Part shown: piece by piece, positions 36,291 through 46,253 of the stretch | How positions within the stretch are numbered: the stretch's first letter is position 1 | Layout: every line of letters starts with the position of its first letter | Assembly (NCBI GenBank): GCA_902622625.1 | Contig: CACNQS010000002.1 | Coordinates: 1-64,000 of the forward strand | Source: an uncultured Prochlorococcus sp. | GTDB taxonomy: Bacteria > Cyanobacteriota > Cyanobacteriia > PCC-6307 > Cyanobiaceae | Direction of reading: 5' to 3' | DNA: 64,000 bases | Translations under genes and position numbers: made by a program | The notes under the pieces: model-generated | What the model was told of the DNA's origin: nothing | Databases searched by the model: none | What the model saw: only the letters and a program-made list of their open reading frames with translations

Positions 36291-37520
36291 TTATTTTGAG
36301 TTAATCGCTAACAAGGCAGTGCCAAATGAAGTAGTTTTATTACATGAAATTATTGGTATATTAATAATTTTTTCTCTTATTTTTCTCCACTGAGGGTTTT
36401 TTGAACCTCCACCAATGGTAATAATTTTTTTTGGAAGCGAACCTGTTAGTTCGCCTAGTTTTTGCCATCCTTTCAATTCGATCTTGGCAAGTCCCTCGAA
36501 TAATGCATGTAAATAAAGTGAGTCGCTTACTGGCCTTGGATCAAGTATCGGCTCTAAATTAGCATTATTAACAGGAAATCTCTCTCCTTTACTATTAAGA
36601 GGTAAAAGATTTAAAGAAGTATTTTTCGATGGATTAATTTGTCGACTTAGCTCCTTTATTTCTAAATCAGAAAAGAACTGAGACAAAATACCGCATCCTG
36701 AATTTGATGCTCCTCCACATATCCAATCGCCATTTACTCTATGAATTGTAATTCCTTGTTTTTTTATAGGATTATCAATAATTTTTTTCACTACAATAGT
36801 TGTTCCTAAAACAGTGAGACCATCTTTTTTGTCTAAACCTGCAGCTATTAAACCTGCATTAGAGTCAGTGGTTCCTGAGATTAATATTAATTTTTTATTC
36901 AAGTTAAATCTCTCTGCTAAATCAAAATTCACTTGTCCAAGAATTTTTCCACTTTTTATTATTTGCGGTAAGCATTTTTGCCATGAAGTATTGAGATAGC
37001 TTTTTGGCCATGATTCCTTTTTTAGATCCCAACCAAGTTTTAGATTATTACCTTCTTCTCCATGAGTCCAATCTTTTAAAAACCAACCAGTAATCCAATC
37101 AGATTGATGCCGTAAAAGTATATTTGTCCCGTATTCATTAATTAGTTTTAATGCTCTCGCAAGACTACTGTATGGAGTTCTCAGATGATTTTCTCCATAA
37201 GTTAAGGATTCCAGAAGGATCTTATTTTCGCTACATGCTTGGTCATAAGGTATTGCTTCTCCTAGCGGCTCTCCTTGCAAATTTGATGCTATTAAAGTTC
37301 CTGAGGTTCCGGAGATAGCCAATTTATTTAGGTTGTTTTTAACTTCAATCGGTAAACTAGCCAAGAGATTCTCACAAGAATTGATCCAAGAATTTGGATT
37401 TTGAAAGCTGTATGAATAAGATACTGAATTTGAATATACTAATTTCTTGTGAAAATTAATTACTGATATTCTTGCACCACTGGTTCCAAAATCTAACCCT
37501 CCATAAAAATTTTCAGGCAT
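36291..37520 (-). CDS. FGGY-family carbohydrate kinase (ribulose/xylulose kinase-like)
   Basis: A 409-residue sugar kinase, shorter than the usual 480-520. N-terminal YGGLDFGTSGARISVINFHK is the phosphate-1 motif; GTSGTLIASN follows, then ISGTTDSNAGLIAAGLDKKD and GLTVLGTTIVVKKI, and near the end IITIGGGSKNPQWRKIREKI. The short cyanobacterial/plant group (SePSK, AtXK-1 type) acts on D-ribulose; that assignment is inference by family type. Sits 15 bases downstream of metK on the same strand. Confidence 0.85.
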   Translation of the reverse strand: MPENFYGGLDFGTSGARISVINFHKKLVYSNSVSYSYSFQNPNSWINSCENLLASLPIEVKNNLNKLAISGTSGTLIASNLQGEPLGEAIPYDQACSENKILLESLTYGENHLRTPYSSLARALKLINEYGTNILLRHQSDWITGWFLKDWTHGEEGNNLKLGWDLKKESWPKSYLNTSWQKCLPQIIKSGKILGQVNFDLAERFNLNKKLILISGTTDSNAGLIAAGLDKKDGLTVLGTTIVVKKIIDNPIKKQGITIHRVNGDWICGGASNSGCGILSQFFSDLEIKELSRQINPSKNTSLNLLPLNSKGERFPVNNANLEPILDPRPVSDSLYLHALFEGLAKIELKGWQKLGELTGSLPKKIITIGGGSKNPQWRKIREKIINIPIISCNKTTSFGTALLAINSK

Positions 37521-37535
37521 AGAAAAAATATTTTA

Positions 37536-38774
37536 TTAAAAAATCTTGGAAGCCTCTGCTAATTGGGCTGCTTTTTCGTCTACATTTTCCCATGGGAGCT
37601 CAAGATCTCTTCTGCCAAAGTGTCCATAGGATGCAGTCTTTCTAAAAAATTTGCCTCCCATTTTTTTGGGTAGATTTCTTAAGTTAAATTCTTTTATTAT
37701 TGCTGCGGGTCTTAAATCAAAGTGCTCTTTAATTAGCTCAGTCAAATTAGCTTGTGAAATAACACCTGTATCAAAAGTTTCCACGAGTATGGAAATTGGT
37801 TTTGCTACTCCAATTGCATAACTTAATTGTACTTCTGCTTTTTTTGCTAATTTCGCCTTAACTATGCTTTTAGCTACATAACGTGCTGCATAAGCAGCTG
37901 ATCTGTCTACTTTTGTGGGATCTTTACCAGAGAATGCCCCTCCTCCGTGTCTTGCATATCCACCATAAGTATCTACAATAATTTTTCTACCAGTGAGCCC
38001 CGCATCTCCTTGGGGCCCTCCTACGACAAATTTCCCCGTGGGGTTTACAAGAAATCTTGTTTGGTTAATGCTTGGTTTGATTTCTAAATCTTCAGTAGCA
38101 GGAATTACAACATGCTTCCATAAATCTTCTTTTATTCTTTGACGAATTTCTTCTTCATTTGTTATCCCATCTATCTCAGGATTATGTTGAGTTGAAATTA
38201 AAATTGTATTAATAGAGACTGGTAAGCCTTTTTCATAATCAATGCTTACTTGAGTTTTACCATCAGGGAGTAGATAATTAAGGACTTCATCATGCCTCAC
38301 TTTGGCAAGTTGAATGGCTAATCTATGAGCTAAGCTAATCGGTAAGGGCATTAATTCAGGCGTCTCATCGCATGCATAGCCAAACATTATGCCTTGGTCA
38401 CCAGCTCCGGTATTATCTTCTAAATCATCGTTAATATCATCCGCCTCGTTTACTCCTTGAGAAATATCTGGTGATTGTTCGTCAAGTGCTACTAAAACAG
38501 CACAACTATTTGCGTCAAAACCACCTGCTCTGTAGCCTTCATATCCAATTTCTTGAATTACATTTCTAACAAGTTTTATATAATCGACTTTTGCTTTTGA
38601 AGTTATTTCTCCAGTAAGTAAACAGAGACCCGTATTAACTACAGTTTCGCATGCAACTCTGCTTTCTGGATCTTCTGTCAATATAGCATCTAAAACAGCG
38701 TCACTAATTTGATCACATATTTTGTCAGGATGACCTTCAGTAACGGATTCCGAAGTGAAAATGAAATCACTCAT
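37536..38774 (-). CDS. metK: S-adenosylmethionine synthetase
   Basis: Makes S-adenosylmethionine from methionine and ATP. The 412-residue protein has [40 protein letters not shown], and [20 protein letters not shown], all diagnostic. Starts at ATG 38774. The 137-bp upstream region shows no riboswitch fold that I can see. Context with mtnP elsewhere in the window shows both ends of the SAM/MTA cycle. Confidence 0.98.
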   Translation of the reverse strand: MSDFIFTSESVTEGHPDKICDQISDAVLDAILTEDPESRVACETVVNTGLCLLTGEITSKAKVDYIKLVRNVIQEIGYEGYRAGGFDANSCAVLVALDEQSPDISQGVNEADDINDDLEDNTGAGDQGIMFGYACDETPELMPLPISLAHRLAIQLAKVRHDEVLNYLLPDGKTQVSIDYEKGLPVSINTILISTQHNPEIDGITNEEEIRQRIKEDLWKHVVIPATEDLEIKPSINQTRFLVNPTGKFVVGGPQGDAGLTGRKIIVDTYGGYARHGGGAFSGKDPTKVDRSAAYAARYVAKSIVKAKLAKKAEVQLSYAIGVAKPISILVETFDTGVISQANLTELIKEHFDLRPAAIIKEFNLRNLPKKMGGKFFRKTASYGHFGRRDLELPWENVDEKAAQLAEASKIF

Positions 38775-38911
38775 TTACAAATAATTTTTAAATTGAACTT
38801 TATCCTAAATTAGATTATCGTTACAAATCAATTATTGTAAATTAAATAATACTTGTACTAGAATATTAAGACTTAACTTCTGATATTCGTAAACTAAATA
38901 AATAAGTAAAT

Positions 38912-40003
38912 TTATACTGTTTCAGCTGACGCTGTGGGCATTTCTTCATTATCGTCAGTTTGTTCAAATAACATTTGTTTGTATTTTGCAGCCATTTCTT
39001 CAGCTTTATTAAAAACTTTTTGTGGATCCGTTAACATATCGCCTGGTTCAGGTTCAAGTGCTTTAGTAGATAATGAAATGCGTCCTCTTTCTGAATCAAG
39101 GTCAATTATCATGACTTTCATTTGGTCATTTACATTTAAAACATTATGTGGAGTCTCAATGTGTTCATGACTAATCTCAGAAATGTGCAACAGACCACTA
39201 ACTCCACCAATATCAATAAAGGCTCCATAGGGTTTAATACCTTTTACAGAACCAACAACAACTTCGCCTACCTCAAGTCGGTTCATTTTTTTCTCAACCA
39301 AAGCTCTTCTATGACTTAGTACTAATCTATTTCTCTCTTCATCTACTTCAAGAAATTTTAAAGGTAAATATTCACCTTCTAAGTCATCTTTAATTTTTCG
39401 AGCACTTATATGAGAGCCTGGGATAAAACCTCTTAAGCCTTCTACCCTAACAAGAGCTCCGCCTCTGTTTGTTGCAAAAACTTCAGAATATATAGTCGCA
39501 TCCTCTTTTTGGAGTTGTCTAACCCTTTCCCATGCTCTCTGATATTCAATTCTTCTAATGGAGAGAGCTAATTGGCCATCTTCATTTTCCTCACTCATTA
39601 TGAAAAATTCTCTACTTTCTGAAGGTTGTAAAACATCATTAAGACCTTCAACTCTATTTATTGAAACCTCCTGAACTGGCATAAAAGCAGCTGTTTTCGC
39701 TCCTATATCTATCATGGCCCCTTTAGGCTCTAGAGCAAAAACGGTACCTTTAACTAGATCGCCAGGTTTAAAGTTATAGTCATACTTACCCAAAAGTGAT
39801 GCGAATTCTTCCTGAGTGAATCCTGCGTTGTCAAAATCCGTATTTGTTCTGCTTGAGGAAGAATCCGCTGAAGGTATATCGCTCTTCTCGAATGATAAAT
39901 CTTCCTCGTTTTGAGATACTGAATCATTATCTAACTCAGACGCATTTTTAATTTCTTGATCCTCAGAAAGTTTTTTAATAGTTTGGGAAGAATTTTCGTT
40001 CAT
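38912..40003 (-). CDS. rpsA: 30S ribosomal protein S1 (three-domain cyanobacterial type)
   Basis: Helps mRNA binding to the ribosome. The 363-residue protein has an acidic, Ser-rich N-terminal extension of about 75 residues, then three S1/OB domains: PGDLVKGTVFALEPKGAMID, the DATIYSEVFATNRGGALVRV repeat with LRGFIPGSHIS, and VGEVVVGSVKGIKPYGAFID with GGVSGLLHISEIS. Three rather than six S1 domains is normal for cyanobacteria and chloroplasts. Starts at ATG 40003, 109 bases after nrdR. Confidence 0.95.
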   Translation of the reverse strand: MNENSSQTIKKLSEDQEIKNASELDNDSVSQNEEDLSFEKSDIPSADSSSSRTNTDFDNAGFTQEEFASLLGKYDYNFKPGDLVKGTVFALEPKGAMIDIGAKTAAFMPVQEVSINRVEGLNDVLQPSESREFFIMSEENEDGQLALSIRRIEYQRAWERVRQLQKEDATIYSEVFATNRGGALVRVEGLRGFIPGSHISARKIKDDLEGEYLPLKFLEVDEERNRLVLSHRRALVEKKMNRLEVGEVVVGSVKGIKPYGAFIDIGGVSGLLHISEISHEHIETPHNVLNVNDQMKVMIIDLDSERGRISLSTKALEPEPGDMLTDPQKVFNKAEEMAAKYKQMLFEQTDDNEEMPTASAETV

Positions 40004-40112
40004 TTGTTGTATCGCAGACTACCTTAGGTAGTTAGAAAGGAATGCTACTAGCCTGCAAACCAATAGCAAAGAATACGTGTGGTATGTATTCTACACTTAA
40101 AGATGCTGAATT

Positions 40113-40592
40113 TTATGAAATTGAAGCTAATTGGTTTTTTGAAGTTCCCTTTAGAGATTCAAGAGTAGAAATAAAATCTTTTACCCCATTAAATTTTCTG
40201 TAAACTGAAGCGTATCTTATATAGGCGACTTCGTTTTCTTTCCTAAGATTTTTAAGTATTAATTCTCCGATTTGGGAAGATTTAATATCTTTATTAGAGT
40301 CTTGAACGATTTGTGATTCAATTCCATCTACGAAATTAATAATTGCTTCACTACTGAAGTTGGTCTTTTCGCATGCTCTTGATATACCAGTAAATAATTT
40401 TTGCTTATCAAATAATTCTCTTCCTCCGTCTTTTTTTATAACTGAGACTGGCATTGATTCCACTCTTTCATAAGTTGTAAATCTAAAACTGCAATTTAAG
40501 CATTCTCTTCTTCTCCGAACACTTTTTCCACTATCAGCAGATCTTGATTCCAAAACTCTGCTATCTGTGTTTTGACAGGTTGGACACTGCAT
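40113..40592 (-). CDS. nrdR: Transcriptional repressor NrdR
   Basis: Zinc-ribbon plus ATP-cone repressor of ribonucleotide reductase genes. The 159-residue product starts [17 protein letters not shown], closing with [15 protein letters not shown], the zinc site, then the ATP-cone [21 protein letters not shown] standard single-copy bacterial gene. Starts at ATG 40592, between rpsA and the psbB-psbT operon. Confidence 0.97.
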   Translation of the reverse strand: MQCPTCQNTDSRVLESRSADSGKSVRRRRECLNCSFRFTTYERVESMPVSVIKKDGGRELFDKQKLFTGISRACEKTNFSSEAIINFVDGIESQIVQDSNKDIKSSQIGELILKNLRKENEVAYIRYASVYRKFNGVKDFISTLESLKGTSKNQLASIS

Positions 40593-40652
40593 GTGGTGAA
40601 ATTAGATGCACTTTAACTCTAATAGTAGAGTAATATTCAAATTATGAAAAGT

Positions 40653-40684
40653 AAAAAAAACCTCTTCATCAAGAGGTTTTTTTT
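40653..40684 (-). terminator. Strong intrinsic terminator after psbT
   Basis: AAAACCTCTT and AAGAGGTTTT pair around a four-base loop (CATC on plus), with an A-run on one side and a T-run on the other, so the hairpin works in both directions; on the minus strand it ends the psbB-psbT transcript. Confidence 0.88.
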
Positions 40685-40690
40685 CTTGGT

Positions 40691-40789
40691 TCATTTTCTA
40701 TCAAATTTAGGTGGGTCTCTAAAAGCGACAGCAAAGAATAAAGTTACAACTGCTAGAGTTAGAATTAGAACGTAAGCGAAAGCTTCCAT
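40691..40789 (-). CDS. psbT: Photosystem II protein T
   Basis: A 32-residue single-helix subunit at the photosystem II dimer interface: [20 protein letters not shown] followed by [12 protein letters not shown], the conserved PsbT. Starts at ATG 40789, 23 bases after psbB on the same strand, as in other cyanobacteria, and ends just before the terminator. Confidence 0.97.
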   Translation of the reverse strand: MEAFAYVLILTLAVVTLFFAVAFRDPPKFDRK

Positions 40790-40812
40790 ATGATTAAGTA
40801 ATAAAGTTTAGT

Positions 40813-42336
40813 TTAAACCCTTCCTGGGATTCTTCTTGTGGTTTCGTCGCCAAGCTTCTTGAATAAACCAAATTCAACTTGGTCGCCAATCTCAGCATCA
40901 ATACCAGCAAAGGAATTTCTATAAAGAGTTCTTGAAGCGTGCCACCAGTGGCCAAACAAGAATAGCAATCCGAAACATAAATGTGCATATGTAAACCACG
41001 CTCTTGGTGAGCTTCGGAATACACCGTCAGATTTATAAGTCTCTCTGTCAAACTTGAATGCTTCTCCGAGTTGAGCCTTTCTAGCAAGTCTTTTAACTAC
41101 TGCAGGATCAGTAAATGTTTGACCATTAAGATCTCCTCCGTAGATAGTTGCTGTAATTCCAGTTTGTTCAAATGAATACTTTGCTTCAGCTCTTCTAAAC
41201 GGAATATCTGCTCTTACATTACCCTCTTTGTCTTCAAGGATGACAGGAAAGTTTTCAAAGAAATTAGGTATTCTTCTAACTTCTAACTCGTTACCTTCTT
41301 TGTCTTGAAATGCAATATGACCTTGCCACCCAGTTGGTAAACCGTCTCCATTAACGAGAGCACCAACTCTGAAAAGACCCCCTTTTGCAGGACTATTGCC
41401 AACATAATCGTAAAAGGCTAATTTTTCTGGAATAGATGCATATGCCTCTTCTTTAGTGGCACCATCATCTATCGCAGCTTGAACCCTTCTATTAATTTCA
41501 GTCTTGAAATAGCCTGAATCCCATTGATATCTGGTAGGACCAAATAATTCGACTGGAGTAGTCGCTGAACCGTACCACATTGTTCCTGCAACAACGAAAG
41601 AAACAAATAAAACAGCCGCTAAAGCACTAGCTAGAACTCCTTCAAGACTTCCAAGTTTTAAAGCTCTATAGAGTCTTTCTCCGGGTCTATTGGTAATGTG
41701 GAAAATACCCCCAATTATTCCCATAAGCCCAGCAGCAATATGATTGGCAACAATTCCTCCTGGATTAAAAGGGTTAAATCCTTCTACTCCCCAGGAAGGG
41801 GCTACAGGTTCTACATGACCTGTTAAACCATAAGGATCAGAAACCCAGATCCCTACATTTGCACAATGAAAAGCTCCAAAACCAAAGCATGTAAGTCCAG
41901 CTAGGAGGAGGTGAATTCCAAATATTCTTGGTAAATCAAGAGCTGGCTCGCCAGTTCTTGAGTCTTCCCATAGATCCAAATCCCAGTATGTCCAGTGCCA
42001 AATGGATGCCAACATCAATAGCCCACTAAATACTATGTGTGCTGCTGCAACACCTTCAAAACTCCAGAATCCAGGATCAACTCCTGTAGCACCCGTAATA
42101 TCCCATCCATTCCAACTACTTGTGATACCAAGTCTTGCCATGAAAGGCATAACGTACATCCCCTGTCTCCACATTGGATTGAGAACAGCATCAGAAGGAT
42201 CAAAAATGGCTAATTCATAAAGAGCCATAGAACCGGCCCAGCCGGCTAATAATGCAGTATGCATAAGATGCACAGCGAGTAGTCGACCTGGGTCATTAAT
42301 AACTACCGTGTGAACTCGATACCAAGGCAATCCCAT
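40813..42336 (-). CDS. psbB: Photosystem II CP47 chlorophyll-binding protein
   Basis: Core antenna of photosystem II with six helices. The 507-residue product starts [20 protein letters not shown] and has the histidine-rich helices ([38 protein letters not shown]) and the big lumenal loop ([40 protein letters not shown]), ending [19 protein letters not shown]. Starts at ATG 42336. The gap to the divergent ferredoxin is 222 bases and holds an 18-bp palindrome. Confidence 0.98.
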   Translation of the reverse strand: MGLPWYRVHTVVINDPGRLLAVHLMHTALLAGWAGSMALYELAIFDPSDAVLNPMWRQGMYVMPFMARLGITSSWNGWDITGATGVDPGFWSFEGVAAAHIVFSGLLMLASIWHWTYWDLDLWEDSRTGEPALDLPRIFGIHLLLAGLTCFGFGAFHCANVGIWVSDPYGLTGHVEPVAPSWGVEGFNPFNPGGIVANHIAAGLMGIIGGIFHITNRPGERLYRALKLGSLEGVLASALAAVLFVSFVVAGTMWYGSATTPVELFGPTRYQWDSGYFKTEINRRVQAAIDDGATKEEAYASIPEKLAFYDYVGNSPAKGGLFRVGALVNGDGLPTGWQGHIAFQDKEGNELEVRRIPNFFENFPVILEDKEGNVRADIPFRRAEAKYSFEQTGITATIYGGDLNGQTFTDPAVVKRLARKAQLGEAFKFDRETYKSDGVFRSSPRAWFTYAHLCFGLLFLFGHWWHASRTLYRNSFAGIDAEIGDQVEFGLFKKLGDETTRRIPGRV

Positions 42337-42479
42337 CGGTTAATTTCTAGTAACTATGCTGAATAAACAGCTAAACATCACGATAGTAAGGGTTTTTTAG
42401 GCTTTGAGGGATTTTTGTAAATAAATTTATTTTCTTGCAAAAATTGGGCAAATCAGTTTGTAGGATTGAGTTTACAAGG

Positions 42480-42497
42480 AATTTTTAGCTAAAAATT
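42480..42497. repeat. 18-bp perfect palindrome in the psbB/ferredoxin intergenic region
   Basis: AATTTTTAGCTAAAAATT has no loop and is perfectly self-complementary. About 25 bases further, TATTTTGG (42503-42510) and CCAAAATA (42533-42540) form a second spaced inverted repeat. Both lie between divergent starts, where regulators would bind; no known consensus matches clearly. Confidence 0.55.
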
Positions 42498-42558
42498 GTT
42501 AATATTTTGGTCACAATTCTCAAAGTAAAACGCCAAAATAAGAAAAATAACTAAAAAA

Positions 42559-42921
42559 ATGGCAACTATCAGATTTATCCGTGAGGATTTAGAAGTTCAA
42601 TGTAATCCTGGAGAAAATTTAAGGGAATTGGTAATGAGAGAAAACTTACAACTTTATGGATTAAAAGGTATTTTAGGAAATTGCGGCGGAGCAGGACAAT
42701 GTAGTACTTGTTTCATTTCAGTTGAAGGTGGAAACAAAAATTCTTTGAGTCCTCTTACATCAGTTGAAGAAGAAAAACTAAAAAATAGACCCGAAAATTG
42801 GCGACTTGCATGCCAAACATTGATTAAATCATCTTCAGTAATCTTAACAAAACCACAATCCCCTCCCTCAAATTTGGAAGAATTAAAAAAAATTAGTGAA
42901 AATAAAAAATTACCTCGCTAA
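42559..42921 (+). CDS. [2Fe-2S] ferredoxin, extended type
   Basis: Electron carrier of 120 residues with GILGNCGGAGQCSTCFISVE and a later WRLACQTLIK, giving four Cys ligands in CxxxxCxxC...C order. The first loop differs from the usual photosynthetic PetF sequence, and a Pro/Lys-rich tail of about 25 residues follows, so it is a specialised cyanobacterial ferredoxin rather than the main Fd1. Starts at ATG 42559; divergent from psbB, psbM follows. Confidence 0.92.
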   Translation: MATIRFIREDLEVQCNPGENLRELVMRENLQLYGLKGILGNCGGAGQCSTCFISVEGGNKNSLSPLTSVEEEKLKNRPENWRLACQTLIKSSSVILTKPQSPPSNLEELKKISENKKLPR

Positions 42922-43026
42922 ATTGTTTAAGACTGTTAATCTGTTTATTAAATTTGTTTATTTTTCCACTTTATTCCAAGTTATATGTCTATAGTCTTAT
43001 TACGTATTTATAGAACTACTGATTAA

Positions 43027-43179
43027 ATGGAAACAACTAATTTTGGATTCGTAGCTAGTCTCTTATTTGTAGGTGTGCCAACAATATTCCTAATAGGTTT
43101 ATTTATTTCCACTCAAGATGGAGAAAAATCAAGCTTCTACTCTGACTCTAGTAAAGGTAGACTTGGGCCAAAACGTTAA
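43027..43179 (+). CDS. psbM: Photosystem II protein M
   Basis: A 50-residue single-helix photosystem II subunit. It begins METTNFGFVASLLFVGVPTI then FLIGLFISTQDGEKSSFY. Starts at ATG 43027. The tail is longer than in many PsbM proteins. It is 11 bases before prmC on the same strand. Confidence 0.96.
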   Translation: METTNFGFVASLLFVGVPTIFLIGLFISTQDGEKSSFYSDSSKGRLGPKR

Positions 43180-43190
43180 AATTCTAGTAA

Positions 43191-44060
43191 ATGCTTAGCA
43201 TTTCATTAGCAGAATTTTTAATTTGGGAAAAAAAGCAACTTTCTAAAGGAGGCGATCAACAATCATTTGCTCTTTTACTTGATTGTATAGGCGGAATATC
43301 CGCTAATGATATAAATCTGTTGAAATTAAATCTTAAAGGAAAATTACTTTTAAAAAAAAAATTAGAGTTTCTGGAATCCGTTTGGGATGATCATTTGTTA
43401 AGATCTTGCCCAATTCAATACCTTTGCGGAATAACTTTTTGGAGAGACTTAAAATTAAAAGTTACAAACAAAGTACTTATTCCGAGACCAGAGACAGAGC
43501 TTATAATAGATATTGTCTTCAATATATTTCAAAGGAAGTCAGAGAAATTATTTTTTGCTGAATTAGGGACTGGTTCGGGCGCTATAAGTATTGCATTGGC
43601 ATTGGCTTATCCATCGAGCGATGGAGTAGCAACTGATATAGATCAAGGCGCATTAGAAATAGCTACTAAAAATTTTATAAATTCTTCCAAACAATCGAAT
43701 TTGAAATTTTATTGTGGAAGTTGGTGGTCACCTCTTGAAAGCTTTAAAGGAAAATTAGATCTCGCTATTTCAAATCCGCCATATATTCCTAAAGATACCT
43801 ATGAAAAATTACCTAAAGAAGTTAAAAAATTCGAACCAAAGGTTGCTTTATTAGGCGGCGAAGATGGCTTAAAACATATTAGGAAAATTATACAAAAGGC
43901 ACCATTATATTTAAAAGAGAAGGGCTGGCTAATTTTAGAGAATCATTTTGATCAAGCTGAAAAAGTAAAACAACTACTTCTAAAAAATCAATTTACATCA
44001 ATAGAAATTGTGAAAGACCTCTCAGGTATTGGTAGGTTTACCATTGGAAGATATAAATAA
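43191..44060 (+). CDS. prmC: Release factor glutamine methyltransferase
   Basis: Methylates the GGQ glutamine of release factors RF1/RF2. The 289-residue protein has PIQYLCGITFWRDLKLKVTN, LIPRPETELIIDIV, the SAM motif FAELGTGSGAISIALALAYP, and the catalytic AISNPPYIPKDTYEKLPKEV (NPPY). Start at ATG 43191, 11 bases after psbM and 23 bases before the Sua5-type gene, so a short operon. Confidence 0.96.
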   Translation: MLSISLAEFLIWEKKQLSKGGDQQSFALLLDCIGGISANDINLLKLNLKGKLLLKKKLEFLESVWDDHLLRSCPIQYLCGITFWRDLKLKVTNKVLIPRPETELIIDIVFNIFQRKSEKLFFAELGTGSGAISIALALAYPSSDGVATDIDQGALEIATKNFINSSKQSNLKFYCGSWWSPLESFKGKLDLAISNPPYIPKDTYEKLPKEVKKFEPKVALLGGEDGLKHIRKIIQKAPLYLKEKGWLILENHFDQAEKVKQLLLKNQFTSIEIVKDLSGIGRFTIGRYK

Positions 44061-44083
44061 ATTATTACATGTTCATAATCTAA

Positions 44084-44665
44084 ATGAATTTAGTAAACTG
44101 CAAATCAGCATTGAAAACTCTTAAAAGTGGTTTACCTATAATTTTCCCAACTGATACATTACCTGCAATTGGATGCTTGCCAAAATTTTCAAATACTATA
44201 TATAGGTTTAAAAAAAGAGATAGAGAAAAACCTTTAATTCTAATGGGATCAGAATACAAACAATTAATCGATTATGTTCACGAATCAGCTAAAGAAGATT
44301 ACGAAAATATAGCTTCAAAATATTGGCCTGGAGCTCTGACAATGGTTATTCCTGCTTCAGAAAAGCAGACTACAATCCTCACAAGCAATGATCTTACTCT
44401 TGGGTTGAGGATTCCAAATTCATATATGGCTAAATCTCTAATGAGAGAAACAGGCCCATTGTTAACTTCAAGTGCAAATATTTCAGGTTTTAAAGGCTCA
44501 ACTACAGTTGAAGGGATTGCTCTAGATTTCCCTTCGGTAAAAATTTTGGGCCCTATCCCCTGGGGAAAAGGAAGTGGAAAAGCTAGTACTATTATATTTT
44601 GGAAGAAAAGTGGAGATTGGAGACTGATTAGAGAGGGAGAAGTATTAGTTAAGGAATTGTATTAA
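44084..44665 (+). CDS. tsaC: Sua5/YciO/YrdC-family threonylcarbamoyl-AMP synthase
   Basis: Makes threonylcarbamoyl-AMP for tRNA t6A modification. The 193-residue product has LPIIFPTDTLPAIGCLPKF, YRFKKRDREKPLILMGSEYK, WPGALTMVIPAS, LTLGLRIPNS and GPLLTSSANISGFKGSTTVE, the standard set. Starts at ATG 44084. Its stop overlaps the next small ORF by one base (TAATG). Which of the YrdC/YciO paralogs it is cannot be fixed without a search. Confidence 0.93.
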   Translation: MNLVNCKSALKTLKSGLPIIFPTDTLPAIGCLPKFSNTIYRFKKRDREKPLILMGSEYKQLIDYVHESAKEDYENIASKYWPGALTMVIPASEKQTTILTSNDLTLGLRIPNSYMAKSLMRETGPLLTSSANISGFKGSTTVEGIALDFPSVKILGPIPWGKGSGKASTIIFWKKSGDWRLIREGEVLVKELY

Positions 44666-44832
44666 TGTTTTTATTTTTATTTTTTGTTTTATTAATTCAA
44701 TTTTTTACCTATTGGATATTTGAACCGCTTGCATTTTTTATAGAGTATGTTCTCGAAATAAGATTCTTTCCTATTATTGCTTTAATAGGTTTATTCTTTT
44801 TATTTTCTGCAAAGAATATTGATCAGAATTAG
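44665..44832 (+). CDS. Small two-helix membrane protein, unknown
   Basis: 55-residue ORF starting with the ATG that overlaps the Sua5 stop. It has two hydrophobic stretches, FLFLFFVLLIQFFTYWIFEP and RFFPIIALIGLFFLFSAKN, joined by a loop FIEYVLEI. Coupled translation and membrane character support a real gene; I recognise no family. Confidence 0.65.
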   Translation: MFLFLFFVLLIQFFTYWIFEPLAFFIEYVLEIRFFPIIALIGLFFLFSAKNIDQN

Positions 44833-44843
44833 ATAAATCAAAA

Positions 44844-44915
44844 TGCCGGCTAACAGATTTGAACTGATGACCTTCGCTTTACAAAAGCGCTGCTCTACCG
44901 CTGAGCTAAGCCGGC
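44844..44915 (-). tRNA. tRNA-Thr (UGU)
   Basis: Reverse strand: acceptor GCCGGCT/AGCCGGC, D-arm AGCTCAGCGGTAGAGC, anticodon loop TTTGTAA giving UGU, T-arm TCATCAG TTCAAAT-like with CTG pairing, discriminator A. 72 bases, no encoded CCA. Confidence 0.95.
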
Positions 44916-44980
44916 AATCTCTTCATCTTACAATTAGGGAGGGTTAATTATCAGTATTTTTTTAGCTTTTTTTAAAATTA

Positions 44981-45325
44981 TTACTTTTTGAGATCTTTAT
45001 TAGATTTATCAGCTGTATCAGCTTTATCAGTTTTTTTGAATTTTATTTCTCCTGAAATAGTCCTTTTGATTGGTAAATTGGCAACTAGTGCAGTCATTCT
45101 ATCCTCAGTCTCTAAACTTACTGCTACTTCATCAAAATCAATCTCAACATATTTAGCAACAACATCAAGAATCTCTTTCCTCATTTTATCTAAAAGATCA
45201 GTTGTTAAGGAACTCATGTCAACCCTGTCATGAGCAAGTACAAGTTGCAATCTTTCTCTAGCTGTATTTGCACTAGACGTTTCTCTGCCTAGTAATTTAT
45301 TTATAAGATCTCTGAGAGTCATCAT
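44981..45325 (-). CDS. minE: Cell division topological specificity factor MinE
   Basis: Drives oscillation of MinCD to place the division site. The 114-residue protein has [20 protein letters not shown], the anti-MinCD and dimer segment [20 protein letters not shown] and a Lys/Asp-rich tail. Starts at ATG 45325 (an ATG ATG pair), directly after minD with a 1-base gap. Confidence 0.97.
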   Translation of the reverse strand: MMTLRDLINKLLGRETSSANTARERLQLVLAHDRVDMSSLTTDLLDKMRKEILDVVAKYVEIDFDEVAVSLETEDRMTALVANLPIKRTISGEIKFKKTDKADTADKSNKDLKK

Positions 45326-45326
45326 T

Positions 45327-46142
45327 TTAAAATACCTTAGTTTGCATTAATCTCATGAATTTATCTTTAAGACTTTTGCCTTCTTTTTTTGGATCGATAA
45401 TTGGTATATCTTTATTTGTAAGTCTTTGAGAAACATTCAAATAACATCTTTTTGCAGGAGATCTACCATCTGAAAGTGTCAGTGGCTCGCCTCTATTAGT
45501 GCTTATTATTACCTGTTCATCTTCTAAAACAATCCCTAACAAAGGCAAAGAAAGGATCCCTTGAACATCTTCGATGGATAACATTTCTTGACTAGCCATC
45601 ATGTTAGGGCGAACTCTATTAATTACAAGTTGGATAGGCTCAATATCTGAAGTATTAAGAATTCCTATCACTCTATCCGCATCCCGCACTGCGGATAATT
45701 CTGGGTTAGTTACAACAATCGCTTCTTTACATGCTGCAAGAGCATTTTTAAAGCCATCTTCTACACCAGCGGGGCAATCTACTAAGACAAAATCAAATTT
45801 CTCACTAAGTAGCTCACTAATTTTTTTCATATCTTCAGGTTTCATCCAATCCAACATCCTTGGATCTCCAGCGGGTAGAAGAGCAAGATTAGGTTCCTTT
45901 TTATGTCTAACCAATGCTTGGTCAAGACGACAATTTTTGTCTAGAACATCTTGAGCAGTATAAATGATGCGATTTTCTAATCCTAGAAGAAGATCTAAAT
46001 TTCTTAAGCCAAAATCAGCATCTAATACAGCAGTTGTTGCTCCGCTATTTGCAAGTGCTATACCTAGGTTTGCAGTTAAAGTTGTTTTACCAACCCCACC
46101 TTTGCCTGAGCAAATTAATATTGTGCGCGTATTTTTACCCAC
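45327..46142 (-). CDS. minD: Septum site-determining ATPase MinD
   Basis: Membrane-cycling ATPase that carries MinC. The 271-residue protein has the deviant Walker [40 protein letters not shown], and [19 protein letters not shown]. The C-terminal amphipathic helix ([16 protein letters not shown]) is the membrane-targeting sequence. Starts at ATG 46142; minC precedes it with a 111-base gap. Confidence 0.98.
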   Translation of the reverse strand: MGKNTRTILICSGKGGVGKTTLTANLGIALANSGATTAVLDADFGLRNLDLLLGLENRIIYTAQDVLDKNCRLDQALVRHKKEPNLALLPAGDPRMLDWMKPEDMKKISELLSEKFDFVLVDCPAGVEDGFKNALAACKEAIVVTNPELSAVRDADRVIGILNTSDIEPIQLVINRVRPNMMASQEMLSIEDVQGILSLPLLGIVLEDEQVIISTNRGEPLTLSDGRSPAKRCYLNVSQRLTNKDIPIIDPKKEGKSLKDKFMRLMQTKVF

Positions 46143-46253
46143 GATTTTTAGGATTTTACAAATAATAAGGCCACTTGCAGAAAGTTAAATATTTTAAAGA
46201 TTAAGTAATTCTTAAATTTATCTAGTTTGAATGAATTTATTGCAAATTATTGA

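Noticed and set aside
38775..38911. Possible SAM riboswitch upstream of metK
   Set aside because: No conserved SAM-I/II/IV core or paired stems could be recognised in the AT-rich gap.
40794..41087. 97-residue ORF inside psbB
   Set aside because: Alternative frame within a well-supported psbB coding sequence.
45601..45954. 117-residue ORF opposite minD
   Set aside because: Antisense shadow of minD; no conserved features.
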